Source: Lycorma delicatula (Eukaryota > Arthropoda > Insecta > Hemiptera > Fulgoridae). From it: a stretch of DNA of 64,000 bases. The DNA is taken from assembly GCF_047948215.1 (NCBI RefSeq), contig NC_134460.1, forward strand, positions 9,667,501 through 9,731,500. The letters are read 5' to 3'. The notes under the pieces were generated by a model. The model worked only from the letters and a program-made list of their open reading frames with translations. It was not told the DNA's origin and made no database searches. A program made the position numbers and the translations under genes. This document shows, piece by piece, positions 48,318 through 59,094 of the stretch. The stretch's first letter is position 1, and the number at the start of each line of letters is the position of its first letter.

Positions 48318-48705
48318 GGTATCCAACACGGATCAGTACTAAGTCCCCTTCTCTGGGACATTACTTTTGACGGGGTGTTGACGATGTGCTTCCAAGATGT
48401 TGCCTTGATTGCCTATGCCAGACGATTTGGCAAAATTAGTAGCAGATCGAACAGAAGAAGTGAACGGTGCTACAAATAAAGCAATAAAACGAGTCAGTGA
48501 TTGGTTGCGAGCAAGAAGTTTAGAGCTGACACCCCAAAAAATACAAGTGGTAGTGGTAGTAGTCCGCCGTAAAATACGTCACGTAAACATCATGGTCGAT
48601 GACTTACGGATAGGTATGACGCCTAATGCCAAATACATAGGGGTATGGTTTGAGACTAGGGTCTCAAACTAGACTAGAGTCTTGAGACTAGGGAGACTAG
48701 GGTCT
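48318..48705 (+). pseudogene. R1/Jockey-like LINE reverse transcriptase, first segment
   Basis: Starts with QHGSVLSPLLWDI (48331-48370), the RT block normally PQGSVLGPLLWN. The active-site YADD follows, but with one extra A at 48420 between YA and DD, so the catalytic motif is split by a frameshift. From there DLAKLVADRTEEVNGATNKA, ISDW-like VSDWLRARSLELTPQK and NAKYIGVWF follow in the frame 48409-48672. The segment ends at a target duplication for two SINEs and resumes at 49339. Confidence 0.8.
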
Positions 48706-48720
48706 GGACTATACAATAAA
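48706..48720. repeat. Target-site duplication 1 of 3
   Basis: GGACTATACAATAAA, repeated at 49017-49031 and 49324-49338. Confidence 0.92.
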
Positions 48721-49016
48721 AACCCACCGGGTTGGTCTAGTGGTTAACGCGACTTCCCAAATCAGCTAATTTGGAAGTCGAGAGTTACAGCGTTCAAGTC
48801 CTAGTAAAGCCAGTTATTTTTACACGGATTTGAATACTAGATCGTGGATACCGGTGTACTTTGGTGGTTGGGTTTCAATTAACCACACGTCTCAGGAACG
48901 GTCGAACTGAGAATGTACAAGACTACACTTCATTTATACTCATACATATCATCCTCATTCATCCTCTGAAGAATTATCTAAACGGTAGTTACCGGAGGCT
49001 AAACAGGAAAAAGAAA
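48721..49016 (+). repeat. tRNA-derived SINE (type A tail), first of a tandem pair
   Basis: Head with A box TTGGTCTAGTGGTTAACGCG and B box GCGTTCAAGTCCTAG, central block GATTTGAATACTAGATCGTG and GGTGGTTGGGTTTCAATTAA, and the tail CATCCTCTGAAGAATTATC with CCGGAGGCTAAACAGGAAAA. Flanked on both sides by the 15-bp target duplication. Confidence 0.92.
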
Positions 49017-49031
49017 GGACTATACAATAAA
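49017..49031. repeat. Target-site duplication 2 of 3
   Basis: Identical to 48706-48720. It separates the two SINEs. Confidence 0.92.
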
Positions 49032-49323
49032 ACTTGGGTTGGTCTAATGGTAAACGCGTCTTCCCAAATCAGCTGATTTGGAAGTCGAGAGTTCCAGCGT
49101 TCAAGTCCTATAAATTCAGTTATTTTTACACGGATTTGAATACTAGATCGTGAATACCGGTGTTCTTTGGTGGTCGGGTTTCAATTAACCACACATCTCA
49201 GGAATATTCTACCTGAGACTGAACAAGACTACACTTCATTTACACTCATACACATCATCCTCATTCATCCTCTGAAATAATACCTGAACGGTAATTCCCG
49301 GAGGCTAAACAGAAAGAGAAAAA
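49032..49323 (+). repeat. tRNA-derived SINE (type A tail), second of a tandem pair
   Basis: Same structure as the copy at 48721 but a distinct sequence: A box TTGGTCTAATGGTAAACGCG, TAGATCGTGAATACCGGTGT, tail GGAGGCTAAACAGAAAGAGA. The differences show it is not simply a duplicate of its neighbour. Confidence 0.92.
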
Positions 49324-49338
49324 GGACTATACAATAAA
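49324..49338. repeat. Target-site duplication 3 of 3
   Basis: Identical to the other two. LINE sequence resumes directly after it. Confidence 0.92.
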
Positions 49339-50090
49339 CACCTACAAGAAGTATTTAATAAACCTGAACGGACGATCTACTCCCTAGGAAGGTTAATGGG
49401 AGCTAGTTGGGGACCCTGCGCTGTTAAACGTAAGCTGCTAATGTCAGCAGCAACCGCGATAATTCTGTACGCTATACCAACGTGGTTTGTTGTATTAAAT
49501 AAGCAAAAGAATGTGAGAATACATGCAGCACTTCAACTTCAGGTTGCATTGAGGGTAACCTCAATGTATAGAACATTGTCCACTTAGACAATGGGGTGTA
49601 GGTGGGGTCCCCTCAATTTATCTCCAGGCCCTTCAAAGAAAAGTATTTATGAGGGGATATCAAGAGGGAAGGCCGCGAAACTGCTGACACAAGAATGACA
49701 ACAGGCCTGGGAGAGGACACGGAATGGTGCATTTACACGCAAGCTTATACCTAGATTGAGACCGTGGCTGGGGAGGGGACATAGGGATGTAAATTGTTAT
49801 GTCATCGCTTCTCTCCCGTCACCGAGAATTCGGGAAATATCTATACGTATTCAGTAAAATGGAATTCCCCAATCGCATTTATTGCGGAGAATTAAATTCC
49901 TCACAACACACCTTTTACGACTGTACAAACCGGGATGAGGAAAAAGAGAGGTTACGGTTAAGTGACTTAACCCCAGAAAACACAGTCGAGTTCATGATAG
50001 AGAGCAGGGAGAAATGGACGTCGGTTGAGAGTCTAACCGTTACCATTTTGAAAAGGAAAGAAGAGCATCTTGAAAGAAGAGCAAAATGAG
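49339..50090 (+). pseudogene. R1/Jockey-like LINE, C-terminal segment
   Basis: Continuation of the LINE at 48318. The frame reads SLGRLMGASWGPCAVKRKLL and TAIILYAIPTWFVVL (49376-49500), then a stop near 49586 and worn sequence. A frame at 49799-50089 reads FGKYLYVFSKMEFPNRIYCG, then SQHTFYDC and DLTPENTVEFMIESREKW. The C-x-H-x4-C pattern (YCG..QHTFYDC) is the Cys-His motif at the end of R1-group ORF2 proteins. The frame stops at 50089 near the natural C-terminus. Confidence 0.8.
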
Positions 50091-50460
50091 GCTTTAAAGG
50101 GAGGTGGAGGGGAGGGATAGCCCCCTGCTTAGCTTCCGTTCGTCGGTGCTGGCACGGGTGGACGACAGTGAGGAGGCACGGTGACTCCCAATCCCACAGG
50201 TCACAAAAAAAAGAAAAAAATTAGAAGAAAAGACCGAGTCCCGACCGCGGGGTAGCCCGGGAACAGCATAACTGGGCCTGGATCCCGCTGCCCTGTAGGT
50301 TAGAGGCAGGCAAGAGATAGAAGATCCGAACTGGTGGGACGACTGCCATGCCGGTAGGTGGGAAGGCCCGTTAGAATATTAAGGGCACTGCCCTGAGTCG
50401 AGTATTTTTTGATTTTAGAGCCGCCCCCCCAGATACGCAGAAAGGAAAAAAATTCATATT
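50091..50460 (+). repeat. 3' untranslated part of the R1/Jockey-like LINE
   Basis: GC-richer sequence (GGGAGGGATAGCCCCCTGCT, TCCCGACCGCGGGGTAGCCC) directly follows the ORF and ends near an AGCCGCCCCCCC run, then becomes AT-rich. Extent is inferred from base composition. Confidence 0.55.
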
Positions 50461-53166
50461 TTCAAATGCTGATAGTTAAAATTGTAATAACAGATCGTTT
50501 TATAATAAATAACACTTTTTCCTAAACATGTGTGTGATTATTATATATAATTCGACAAGAAAATCGTTTTATTACATATAAACAAAGAGATTAATGTTAT
50601 CAATTAAAATAAATATGTATACAGTTGATGTTTTTAAGGTATTAAGATTTATTGAATAAAAAATGCTTTCCTTTAACGGATACACATATATATCTATTTC
50701 AGTTATCAAGGATTAATTCCTATAATATTTTAACCTCTGATAAGAAGTTTCGTTTAATGATGTAATTTCCTAGAAAGTATTCTCTTCGTTAAATAAGGTA
50801 AGATACTAATATTTAAAATTCCAAAAAAAAAAGTTAAACAGAATTAGGGATGGGAAATATTCAACATTATTTCTAGACGGTCCGTCTCATACTTCGAAAA
50901 CTGTTTGACCAAATAGTTGAATTTGGTACAAATTTTGGCCTAATCGTCAAATTTATCAATCATCAGCTCCGTGCCCTTTACGGGCACGGGTACAAACACA
51001 CGCTGACGGCCTGTAAAAAATTCTACAAACATACGGTTGTAAAACGTTTTTAGCTCATTTAACATAACGCTGAACATTTAAAATTTTCTTTGAAATCGTC
51101 AGCTCTGTAACTAACGATTACGTTGCAAGGCCGTCTCGTCGAGCTGCGGCGTTCGGCTGTCAAGCGGAGGGCTGGATATTTCGGATAAAGGTCCAAACAA
51201 GTAAGTAGACTGTTTGTATCTCCAATTTCTAGTTGTGGCCAGAATCTATAAGATAAGATTGTAGACGTTTCCCATCTTTGTTCAATATCTATATAGACGA
51301 TGTGGTAAGAGTAGAATGCATATATAACAGTGTTGATGCGGAGACAAAATTTGGAAGGAGTATTCGATAAACACACATCTATTCACATATGACCAAATCC
51401 TTATTGAGGTCAAATAAAAAAAAAAACCATTCATTACTACATCTTTCATTAGCGTAAAATATGCCACAAATATGATCTACGGATATATCAAAGATTATGA
51501 TATTTCAACAATTTATTGTATTAAACATTTAATGCAGTAAATAAACTATTAAGCCCCAAAGAAACAAGAGAACACTTTTTAAGACCAAAAATCCAAGGTT
51601 ATCTAGTATTAATATAAATGACTTAGGAACTTTTATTTAAAAAAAAATAATAATACACTTATCCCGTGGGACCGACTCACGAATTTATTTTTTAATGATT
51701 ATAAAAGATTTATAGGTCAAATGAGACCCACCTTTTTTACAAAAAAGATTTATTTTTTTTTGTAGAAAAAAATTAATTTTACGTTATTTTCATAATAAAA
51801 TGGCATTTGGTGAAGGGAATTAACTGACACCCAGAATTTTGATTGTTTTTCACAACTATACTTTTTAATGCTGCATAATTTTTAATGTAAAAACAAAACT
51901 GATCAAGTAGAGGTTAAACTGGACTCAAATTTTCTAAAATTAATCGGTTATAAGGTTTGACGCGTTTTCACGTATAATCTTTTTTAATCAGTAAACAATT
52001 ATGTCTGTATAAAAAATATGTTTTATTTTAATGATAACCCCCTTTCGTATGTTTTTAGCATTTACATATTTTATAGAACCAAATTCATTAAAGCTCAGGG
52101 CTCTTAAAGTATGGTTCACAAACTAGTGTTTAAACGATTCTGCCGTAAAGGCATCTTAAGGCCGAGTTTTAAATACGGCGCCTATAAGCAATATTTTATG
52201 GCTAAACTAGACAGCTAAACAGAGATGCTAAAAATAGCAAAAAAGATCTGATGACTAAATTGTTATTCATTCCTGGCATTGCTTATTTATTCTTATATAA
52301 CCAAAAAATATTGATACACGAAAAAGTTTTAAAAATTGATATTTTTAACTTTGATCGTCTCTCTTACCCAAAAATATATTTTTTTTTTACTACTTCCACT
52401 ATTACTATGCTTAGGAGGACATAACAAATTAAGTTAAAAAATATATAATAAATAAAAAGATAACTATTTCAATTTGGATTATGTTTATAAAACATATTAG
52501 AATATTGACCCCCAAAGAAACCCCCTTGAAGTATGACCCCAAACTTTTGACAACACATTGCCCGATCAACATACACAACTGTCTGCGTCAAATTTCATCA
52601 AAATCGGTTGATTCAGTCAAAAAATATTAAGCTTAAAATACGCTAACACACACGAACATAGCCCCACTTTTTTATATTTTTTTACGGTCCTGGGTCATGA
52701 AATGTGGAGAAATAAAAAAACAACATACCTCATTTTTTGACTGATAACCATACTTAACTTCTTGCCGCATAGCTTTGATCCAAAGAAAATTAAAAAAAAT
52801 TGTTAATAGTGTATTTTTAATGATTTTCATAGTCCCCAAATTACATTTTAACTATACCGGTTATCACAGATAATACGAACAGTCAATTTAAAAAGAACTT
52901 AATCTATTTATTTTTTTAAAATATTATTTATATAGATTAAACATGAAAAAAGAATTATAGAAAACACATAACAAAGGTTTATACAGCATCGTATAATGTT
53001 TAAATGAAATTTATATCTTACTGTATACATATATATAAACAACTTGAAGTTGTAAATTCAAACAAGTTATAGATAAAATCCATATAAATGTTAATGTATA
53101 AAATAAGCTTTAATGTATAAAATATCTTGATCCAATAAAATAACTTTTTATTAAAATAATCTACAA
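50461..53166. other. AT-rich DNA with a small GC-richer island
   Basis: No gene model is supported. A patch at about 51110-51200 is much richer in GC than its surroundings and ends just before GTAAGT (51201-51206). A 105-codon minus frame across it (51376-51059) has no recognised similarity. The remainder is unassigned. Confidence 0.4.
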
Positions 53167-53222
53167 ATAAATATTGATAATATATATATATATATATATT
53201 ATCAATAAATATATATATATAT
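53167..53222. repeat. Palindromic (TA)n tract
   Basis: ATTGATAATA and TATTATCAAT enclose a TA run (about 53172-53207), followed by a second TA run to 53222. It is self-complementary. Confidence 0.9.
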
Positions 53223-54034
53223 ACAGTAATAAATAATATAAAATTGTATTATTTTCATATAAATTTAAATACTTTATTTACTGATCATAACAAAAAAAAA
53301 GAGTGTAAATAAAACTAAAGTTAAAGCCAATTTCAAACCCCATTACACAGATTATACGTTTTATCTGCTATTTATTATAAACTGTTTCTTGTGGGATGCG
53401 AACGAAAGGGAAAGTAATATGAAGAAAGGAAGTAGAGAAGAAGGAATGAAATATACTGACTGTCGTCCCGTTTTACCACAACCAATACCAATGCTGCAAG
53501 TATTTATAAGTTACACAGTTGCCAGTATACGTTATTACTTTATGATTTTCGACCGTTTACCAATTTATTCCTTTTCTGTCGATGATAAATCGATTCTATT
53601 ACAGTGTTTATTACCTTTTAGTTATATATAGAAAAATAATCTACATAGCTTTCTTATCATTAAATAATTAATTATACGTGAAATTTATATGTAATAAAAA
53701 TCTATACTTTTCAAAGGTTCACAAAAGAATGGTATTTTAATTTTTCATCTGGACGGTGCTAGGTTTGATTCCAGGTTTAGCTTATTTACACATTCTGCAA
53801 AATCCATTTCACAAATGGGGAAACCTCTACTTCTTAATTTAATATCTAATATATTTATCAGTAAGAAATAAAACCTAGCTAAAATAAAATATATTACGAT
53901 GAAGTAGTTTTTTTAGTACATCCCAGGGGTAGATACCCGCCTAGCGACGTTCCGGTCGCCACAACAACCGCCCCCCCCTTCCATGTCATGATGGGCTTTA
54001 ACGGGAGTCGTTTATCGCCCTCTGACGTTTTTTT
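53223..54034. other. AT-rich DNA with a C-rich repeat-like patch
   Basis: An 80-codon frame (53389-53631, +) is unrecognised. The patch at 53920-54000 (GTTCCGGTCGCCACAACAAC, TGATGGGCTTTAACGGG) shares short blocks with 22580-22670 and is probably a dispersed repeat. Confidence 0.4.
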
Positions 54035-54345
54035 GAAATTAATCATGCTTACAATCAACAAGACATTGTGACCGCACATACAGTCCTTGAAGTTATGTAA
54101 GAGGTTTTCAGAGATCGAGTTATTTCTAAGGACGTGTGGCCACCTCGTTCTCCGGACCAAACCTCACCTGATTTTTACTTCTGGTGTTATATAAAACGTA
54201 ATATTAATCGAGGACAACCCCACAGCCTCCAGGGATTTCTTCATACTATAATTCGCGATTTCATCAGGAAAATGCCAATGAATAACTTGTGAGAGTCTTT
54301 GAGAACAAGAAAGAAACACGAGCACACGGAAACATAAAAATATTC
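54035..54345 (+). pseudogene. DUF4817/mariner-superfamily transposase, C-terminal fragment
   Basis: The plus frame reads NHAYNQQDIVTAHTVLEVM with a stop, then EVFRDRVISKDVWPPRSPDQ and TSPDFYFWCYIK, then PHSLQGFLHTIIRDFI. This is the second and third catalytic region of the family whose more complete but more worn copy lies at 33112. The second catalytic aspartate (QQD) and the SPD/SPDF region are present. The N-terminal two-thirds are missing. Confidence 0.72.
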
Positions 54346-55849
54346 TCCATTAAAATAATAATAATAATTATTAAAAATTATAAATAACTGAAATATATAT
54401 ATTTATAAAATCAATTCCATAAAATGACCAAAATTCTCAAAAACAAAAACGGATACCAGATTTTTTAAAAGAGTAGAGAAGTTTCCCGTTAGTTTCTTCA
54501 GTAAGCAAATATACTGCGGCACACAATCATGCCAAACTCAATGATTTAGCTTTACTAGTGATGCCTTTTATTTTCTTTATTAAGATAGTCTGCATAATGA
54601 ACATCATTAAACTCAAAGAAAGTAAAACTTAAAATAAAAAGTTCGCATAAAGTTGAAAAAAAAAACGGTATGTTATAAAACACTATCAGCTAACAGGCAT
54701 ATCAAACTGTAACGATAACCATTAAATTATCTCTCCGTCTCAGTTTGTTTTACTATTTTTTTCTTCTTCCCGCTCCCTTTCTGACTCACTGATGAGTCTT
54801 GTACATCAGGTGTTAACATTTGTTACAGCCGTATGAAAGACTGAAAGATAGTGTAAAGCGACAAATTAATATACCAAGAAATGGATTATATACATTATAC
54901 CTTGTACTCAAGTTAAGGAACAAACTGAAGAAATTTATTATTCCAATTGATTTTACTAGTTACTATTTTTAATTAACTGTAAAAAAAAAGTTGTAATTGT
55001 AACAGTACCAGTTACCGTTTTTCAAATACCATTTAATGAGGTTTTGTTTACCACGAATTTAAATATGATATAGCTGAAAATTCGTAAATACTGAAATATG
55101 TTTTTTTAGAGAAGATAAAAACAGTAAACTACTGAAAATGAAACATAAAAGTATTTTAGTAGACCAAAGTAATTCAGTATTTAAAGCGAAAACAATAACC
55201 AACAGCTTTCAGCAACTAACAACAGAAAATGGATCATTCAACAGCTCCCAAAGGGGATGTTCGTTCAGTCTTATCTCGAAAATTTAACAATTTATTTTAG
55301 TATCCTTTATACCCGTTATTCTAGAAAATCACTATAGAAAGATTTTCTCATGGGTATACTTGACGGGAATGTAAAATAACTTAAAACAGTTCTTAACTTT
55401 AAACAGAATTATCTTGCACGTAACAGTCAATGAAGTCGAAAGACTGTAATGATAATGGTTTTTGTTATCTATAGATCGAGGCTATTAACAAAATCTAAAA
55501 TAAATTGTAATAGAAATTATACCAAAAACTAAGTGTAAAACAATGTTCCCTTGACTTTATAACGCGTTGATAATATTTATTTACGGTTAAATGTAAAATT
55601 TACATAGCTGAAGCTCTAAACCCGTAAATAAAGTAAAGGATTTTCAGTTATATTCCTTTAAAGTTTCTCATATCTGGGTTACTACAAATTTACTTTAATG
55701 ATTATGTATTTAGAATATCTTATTACTTTCCTGGCATCGTAACTCTATAAAACTATGCTGCAATAAGGCAGTATGGTAATCAAAAAATGAGTTATGGGGT
55801 ACGTTTTGCATTACCGACGTTTCATGACCACTGAACCCCAGAAAACAAA
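54346..55849. other. AT-rich DNA, nothing recognised
   Basis: No coding signal. Possible continuation of the transposon near 54346-54400. Confidence 0.4.
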
Positions 55850-56110
55850 AAAAAAGTGGGGAGGGAAATAATGTTAGTACGTACGTACGCGCGTCGGGGT
55901 GTTTGAAACTTAACAACTTTTTTGACTGGATAAACTGATTTTGATGAAATCTGGAACAGACTCATATATATCGGACAATTTGTTGGGAAAGGTTTGGTAC
56001 CAATATTTACAACAGTGGAAGAGGGTTTTGGGGGGAAATTTTCCCAAAAGTTTGAAAACATAAGCCAACTTTATATTAAGCTATTTACGTGCGTGCATTT
56101 TATTTGTTTT
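55850..56110. repeat. Probable dispersed repeat fragment
   Basis: GTACGTACGTACGCGCGTCG at 55878-55897 is followed by a GGAAATTTTCCCAAAAGTTT-rich stretch (56035-56055). The phrase style is that of interspersed repeats. There is no second copy in this window, so confidence is low. Confidence 0.3.
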
Positions 56111-56462
56111 GGCTCATGGTCCTACATATACCTCATTTTTTTCTCACCGTCTAAACTACCATTTCTCATCTTTTTAAAAAAAAATTAACCCCTAAATTCC
56201 CCTTCTACAAAAATCAAAAAAGAATTATCTTTCTATTAATTGCTTTTTTTTTAACCGAATGTTTTTAAAATGTCATCCTAGACATAGTAGTATTAGTACA
56301 AGCGAAACAAAAAAAAAAATTACTTTTAGATCAATATTGGAGGTGGGGGATCCGATCAAATGTTAAAATATCGATTTTTAAAATTTTTTTAAACATTTTT
56401 CTTTTTATTAAAATTTTTATTAGTATTAGTATTAGAAGTTTAACAATAAACTTTTATCAATA
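56111..56462. other. AT-rich DNA, nothing recognised
   Basis: No feature recognised. It ends at the start of the GC-rich repeat. Confidence 0.4.
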
Positions 56463-56857
56463 ATATGTTACCACACACATGATTAATTTAATATCGGCGA
56501 GCGATAACGGTGACAACGATGTGAGCGGGGCACACAGTATACGGACGCGTTGATACAATCATCAGTCCCGCCGCGCAGTTCTCCCACCATAGCAGCGCTG
56601 CAGCCCCACCCCTTCAGGCACCACTAAAAGAGCGTTTACCACGAGAGTGAACGCAATTCATCGTCGACCACCACCTGAAAAATAAGAAATTCCCTGGCCG
56701 GCTCAACGTGGGACCTCCCGGCGGATGCCAACATCCCCGCGGGAGCAGCTGGCCTGGCCGGCCCGCCGAGGGAGCCGCTGGACGCGAACCTCGGTCGGAC
56801 TTCAATGGCCGAGACGCAACTCCCCGACTTCGTCGGAGACCAGCTTCTGGACCCAAC

Positions 56858-56905
56858 AGCTCTTCTCAGAGCTAACGCCAAAAAGAAACGGCCCTTTTCA
56901 GGGCC
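56858..56905 (+). promoter_or_regulatory. Paired histone mRNA 3'-end-like stem-loops, unit 1
   Basis: Hairpin a: AGCTCT-TCTC-AGAGCT (56858-56873), followed by AAC. Hairpin b: GGCCCT-TTTC-AGGGCC (56890-56905), preceded by AAAAAGAAAC and followed by ACCGA. Hairpin b is an exact fit to the histone stem-loop consensus in stem length, loop and flanks. No histone coding sequence precedes it. Confidence 0.6.
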
Positions 56906-57129
56906 ACCGACACACGGTTATGAATTTGAAGCCATTCGGCGACAAATATTACAATAAGAAATTCCCTGGCCGGCTCAACGTGGGACCTCCCGGCGGATGC
57001 CAACATCCCCGCGGGAGCAGCTGGCCTGGCCGGCCCGCCGAGGGAGCCGCTGGACGCGAACCTCGGTCGGACTTCAATGGCCGAGACGCAACTCCCCGAC
57101 TTCGTCGGAGACCAGCTTCTGGACCCAAC

Positions 57130-57177
57130 AGCTCTTCTCAGAGCTAACGCCAAAAAGAAACGGCCCTTTTCAGGGCC
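57130..57177 (+). promoter_or_regulatory. Paired histone mRNA 3'-end-like stem-loops, unit 2
   Basis: Same pair as in unit 1, at 57130-57145 and 57162-57177, with the same 16-base spacer and flanks. Confidence 0.6.
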
Positions 57178-57240
57178 ACCGACACACGGTTATGAATTAC
57201 GTGCCGTCGAAGCCATTCGGCGACAAATATTACAATAAAA

Positions 57241-57693
57241 TTTCTTTATAATTCACCTCATCACCAAAAAAGAAAATCTTAGGTAACTTTTTATTGGTTG
57301 TTCATTTTTTGATGGGACTTTTTTTATCTTCTTCCTTTTAACATGGTAATCGTTGAAAATGAAAAACCTTTCTAGGAAAATGATTTTAGAAATGGGGAAA
57401 CAGAAAAATAAAAAAATAGCGATCTTTTTTAATTTTTACATCATTTTTTGTTTTATTTAAACCTACAACGATAATTTTACAATAAAACTACATATAAATA
57501 ACCCCACCCAAAAAAAAAACAATCTTGGGTAACTGGTTTTTTTCCACTACATAAGAATAAATAATAACCAATCCCAGGAAAGTATTACAACTCTGGTGTC
57601 AGATTTGTCATATTATTGTTTAAACTCTATAAAATCACATACAAGATTCGTTATATGTTTCTGTGGTGAAAAAAAAAACAATATAAAATTAGC
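57241..57693. other. AT-rich DNA, nothing recognised
   Basis: No feature recognised. Confidence 0.4.
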
Positions 57694-57707
57694 AAGTATT
57701 AAAACTT

Positions 57708-58083
57708 TCTTTCTTTCTTTTTCCTGTTTAGCCTCCGGTAACTATCGATTAGATAATACTTCAGAGGATGAATGAGGATGATATGTATGAGTGTGAATGA
57801 AATGTAGTCTTGTACATTCTCAGTTCGACCATACCTGAGATGTGTGGTTAATTGAAACCCAACCATCAAAGAACACCGGTATCCACGATCTAGTATTCAA
57901 GTCCGTGTAAAAATAGCTGGCTTTACTAGGACTTGAACGCTGGAACTCTCGACTTCCATATCAGCTGATTTGGGAAGACGCGTTCACCACTAGACCTGGG
58001 TTAACCCACTAGAGGTGGGTTATCTTTAAATGTACTGTTCTTCCTTAAAGTACAAGTATAAAACTAACCACCAAAGAACACCA
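57708..58083 (-). repeat. tRNA-derived SINE (type A tail), minus strand, with extra 5' segment
   Basis: Flanked by AAGTATTAAAACTT at 57694-57707 and 58084-58097. From the right on the minus strand: about 80 bp of extra sequence, then the head (CCCAGGTCTAGTGGTGAACG), AGCTGATATGGAAGTCGAGA, the central block and the tail CCGGAGGCTAAACAGGAAAA, ending in an AAAGAAAG tract. The extra segment begins GGTGTTCTTTGGTGGTTAG, which is a second copy of an internal piece of the same SINE (near 57875-57893). At 376 bp it is longer than the other type A copies (292-296 bp). Confidence 0.8.
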
Positions 58084-58097
58084 AAGTATTAAAACTT

Positions 58098-59094
58098 AAA
58101 ATTAGTATTTATTCCTTTTTGATTATCTGAAAATAAACAGATCCAAAACAAGCATCAATGAAACATTTGACCACGACCGAATGAGAACGAAGTTCAGGAA
58201 TGAGTGTTCTGTTATCCAGACGGTACGACTCGATAGCAGAAAACAATTTAGATATCCTGGAAAAAAAATGCTGAAAGAGGGCTGCAGATTTATATTTGGT
58301 TGGTTATGATGAATGATAACTGAACATGTATCATTAGAAGAATATAATAATATACTATACGCAAAGTGAAAAATAAATGCGATGTTACATATATAAAAGA
58401 GTTATAAAAGAAGAGTGAAAAATATAAAAATCCAAGAAAATGAAATTGTATATATACTAATAACAAAAACACATAGACATAAACTAGTAGTAATATTATA
58501 TAATATGTGTGTATATAAAAAGGAAACTAAATTTATTAAATAAATCTACTGAACTATATTTCTTCTGAACTGAAGCTTTGCCTTGCTAAAGTCCATCTTA
58601 ACAGACGGTTATTTTAACGGAAACTTCTTATATAAAAGTTTAACGATATGATCCTTTCGGTTTGTATAAAGAAGGTAGAAAACATAAAATTGTAAGCGAT
58701 GTTTTCAGTATTTTATTACCTTCGCTCTAAGGTATTAAAAAATATAAATTAATAAAATTTACTACTAGTAAAATTAAATAACTGTAATGAACATTAACTT
58801 GCTTTTCTTTAATTTCTTTTATGATCTTTAATTCATCAAATAAACTCAAAGCTTGTGGGTGTGAATATGGAATGAAAATTTTTCAGTTATAGTTATATGT
58901 TATTGTATATTGTAAAAACATCCTTTTTTTTGTATATGTATTATGGAATAAAGAATTATTATTATTATTATGTCAGGATACCTGAATTCGAATACTCTAC
59001 CATTTCGCCGCAGATAATCCTATTATTTACTTGAAATATTCACTAGAATTAATAATAAAATTTCTGTTAAGTTTACAAAGCTAATTATGAATGT
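58098..59094. other. AT-rich DNA, nothing recognised
   Basis: No coding signal. A short (TTA)n run lies near 58960. Confidence 0.4.

Larger units (their letters stand above)
56463..57240 (+). repeat. GC-rich interspersed repeat with histone-type stem-loops, copy B
   Basis: Same family as 10546-11345: shared start TGTTACCACA, then TAATTTAATATCGGCG, CACAGTATACGGACGCG and CGGCGGATGCCAACAT. The 3' half is present as a tandem duplication, 56682-56953 and 56954-57240 (unit about 272 bp). The two units are nearly identical except for an 11-bp segment (ACGTGCCGTCG) found only in the second. Each unit holds two histone-type hairpins. Long frames on both strands (up to 140 codons) follow from the high GC and the tandem repeat. 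I recognise no protein family in them. Confidence 0.65.
56682..57240 (+). repeat. Tandem 272-bp units within copy B
   Basis: Unit 1 starts at ATAAGAAATTCCCTGG (56682) and unit 2 at the same words (56954). The near-identity of the units against clear divergence from copy A points to a recent duplication. Confidence 0.9.

Noticed and set aside
56890..57177. Histone genes next to the stem-loops
   Set aside because: No histone-fold coding sequence occurs upstream on either strand in either repeat copy.
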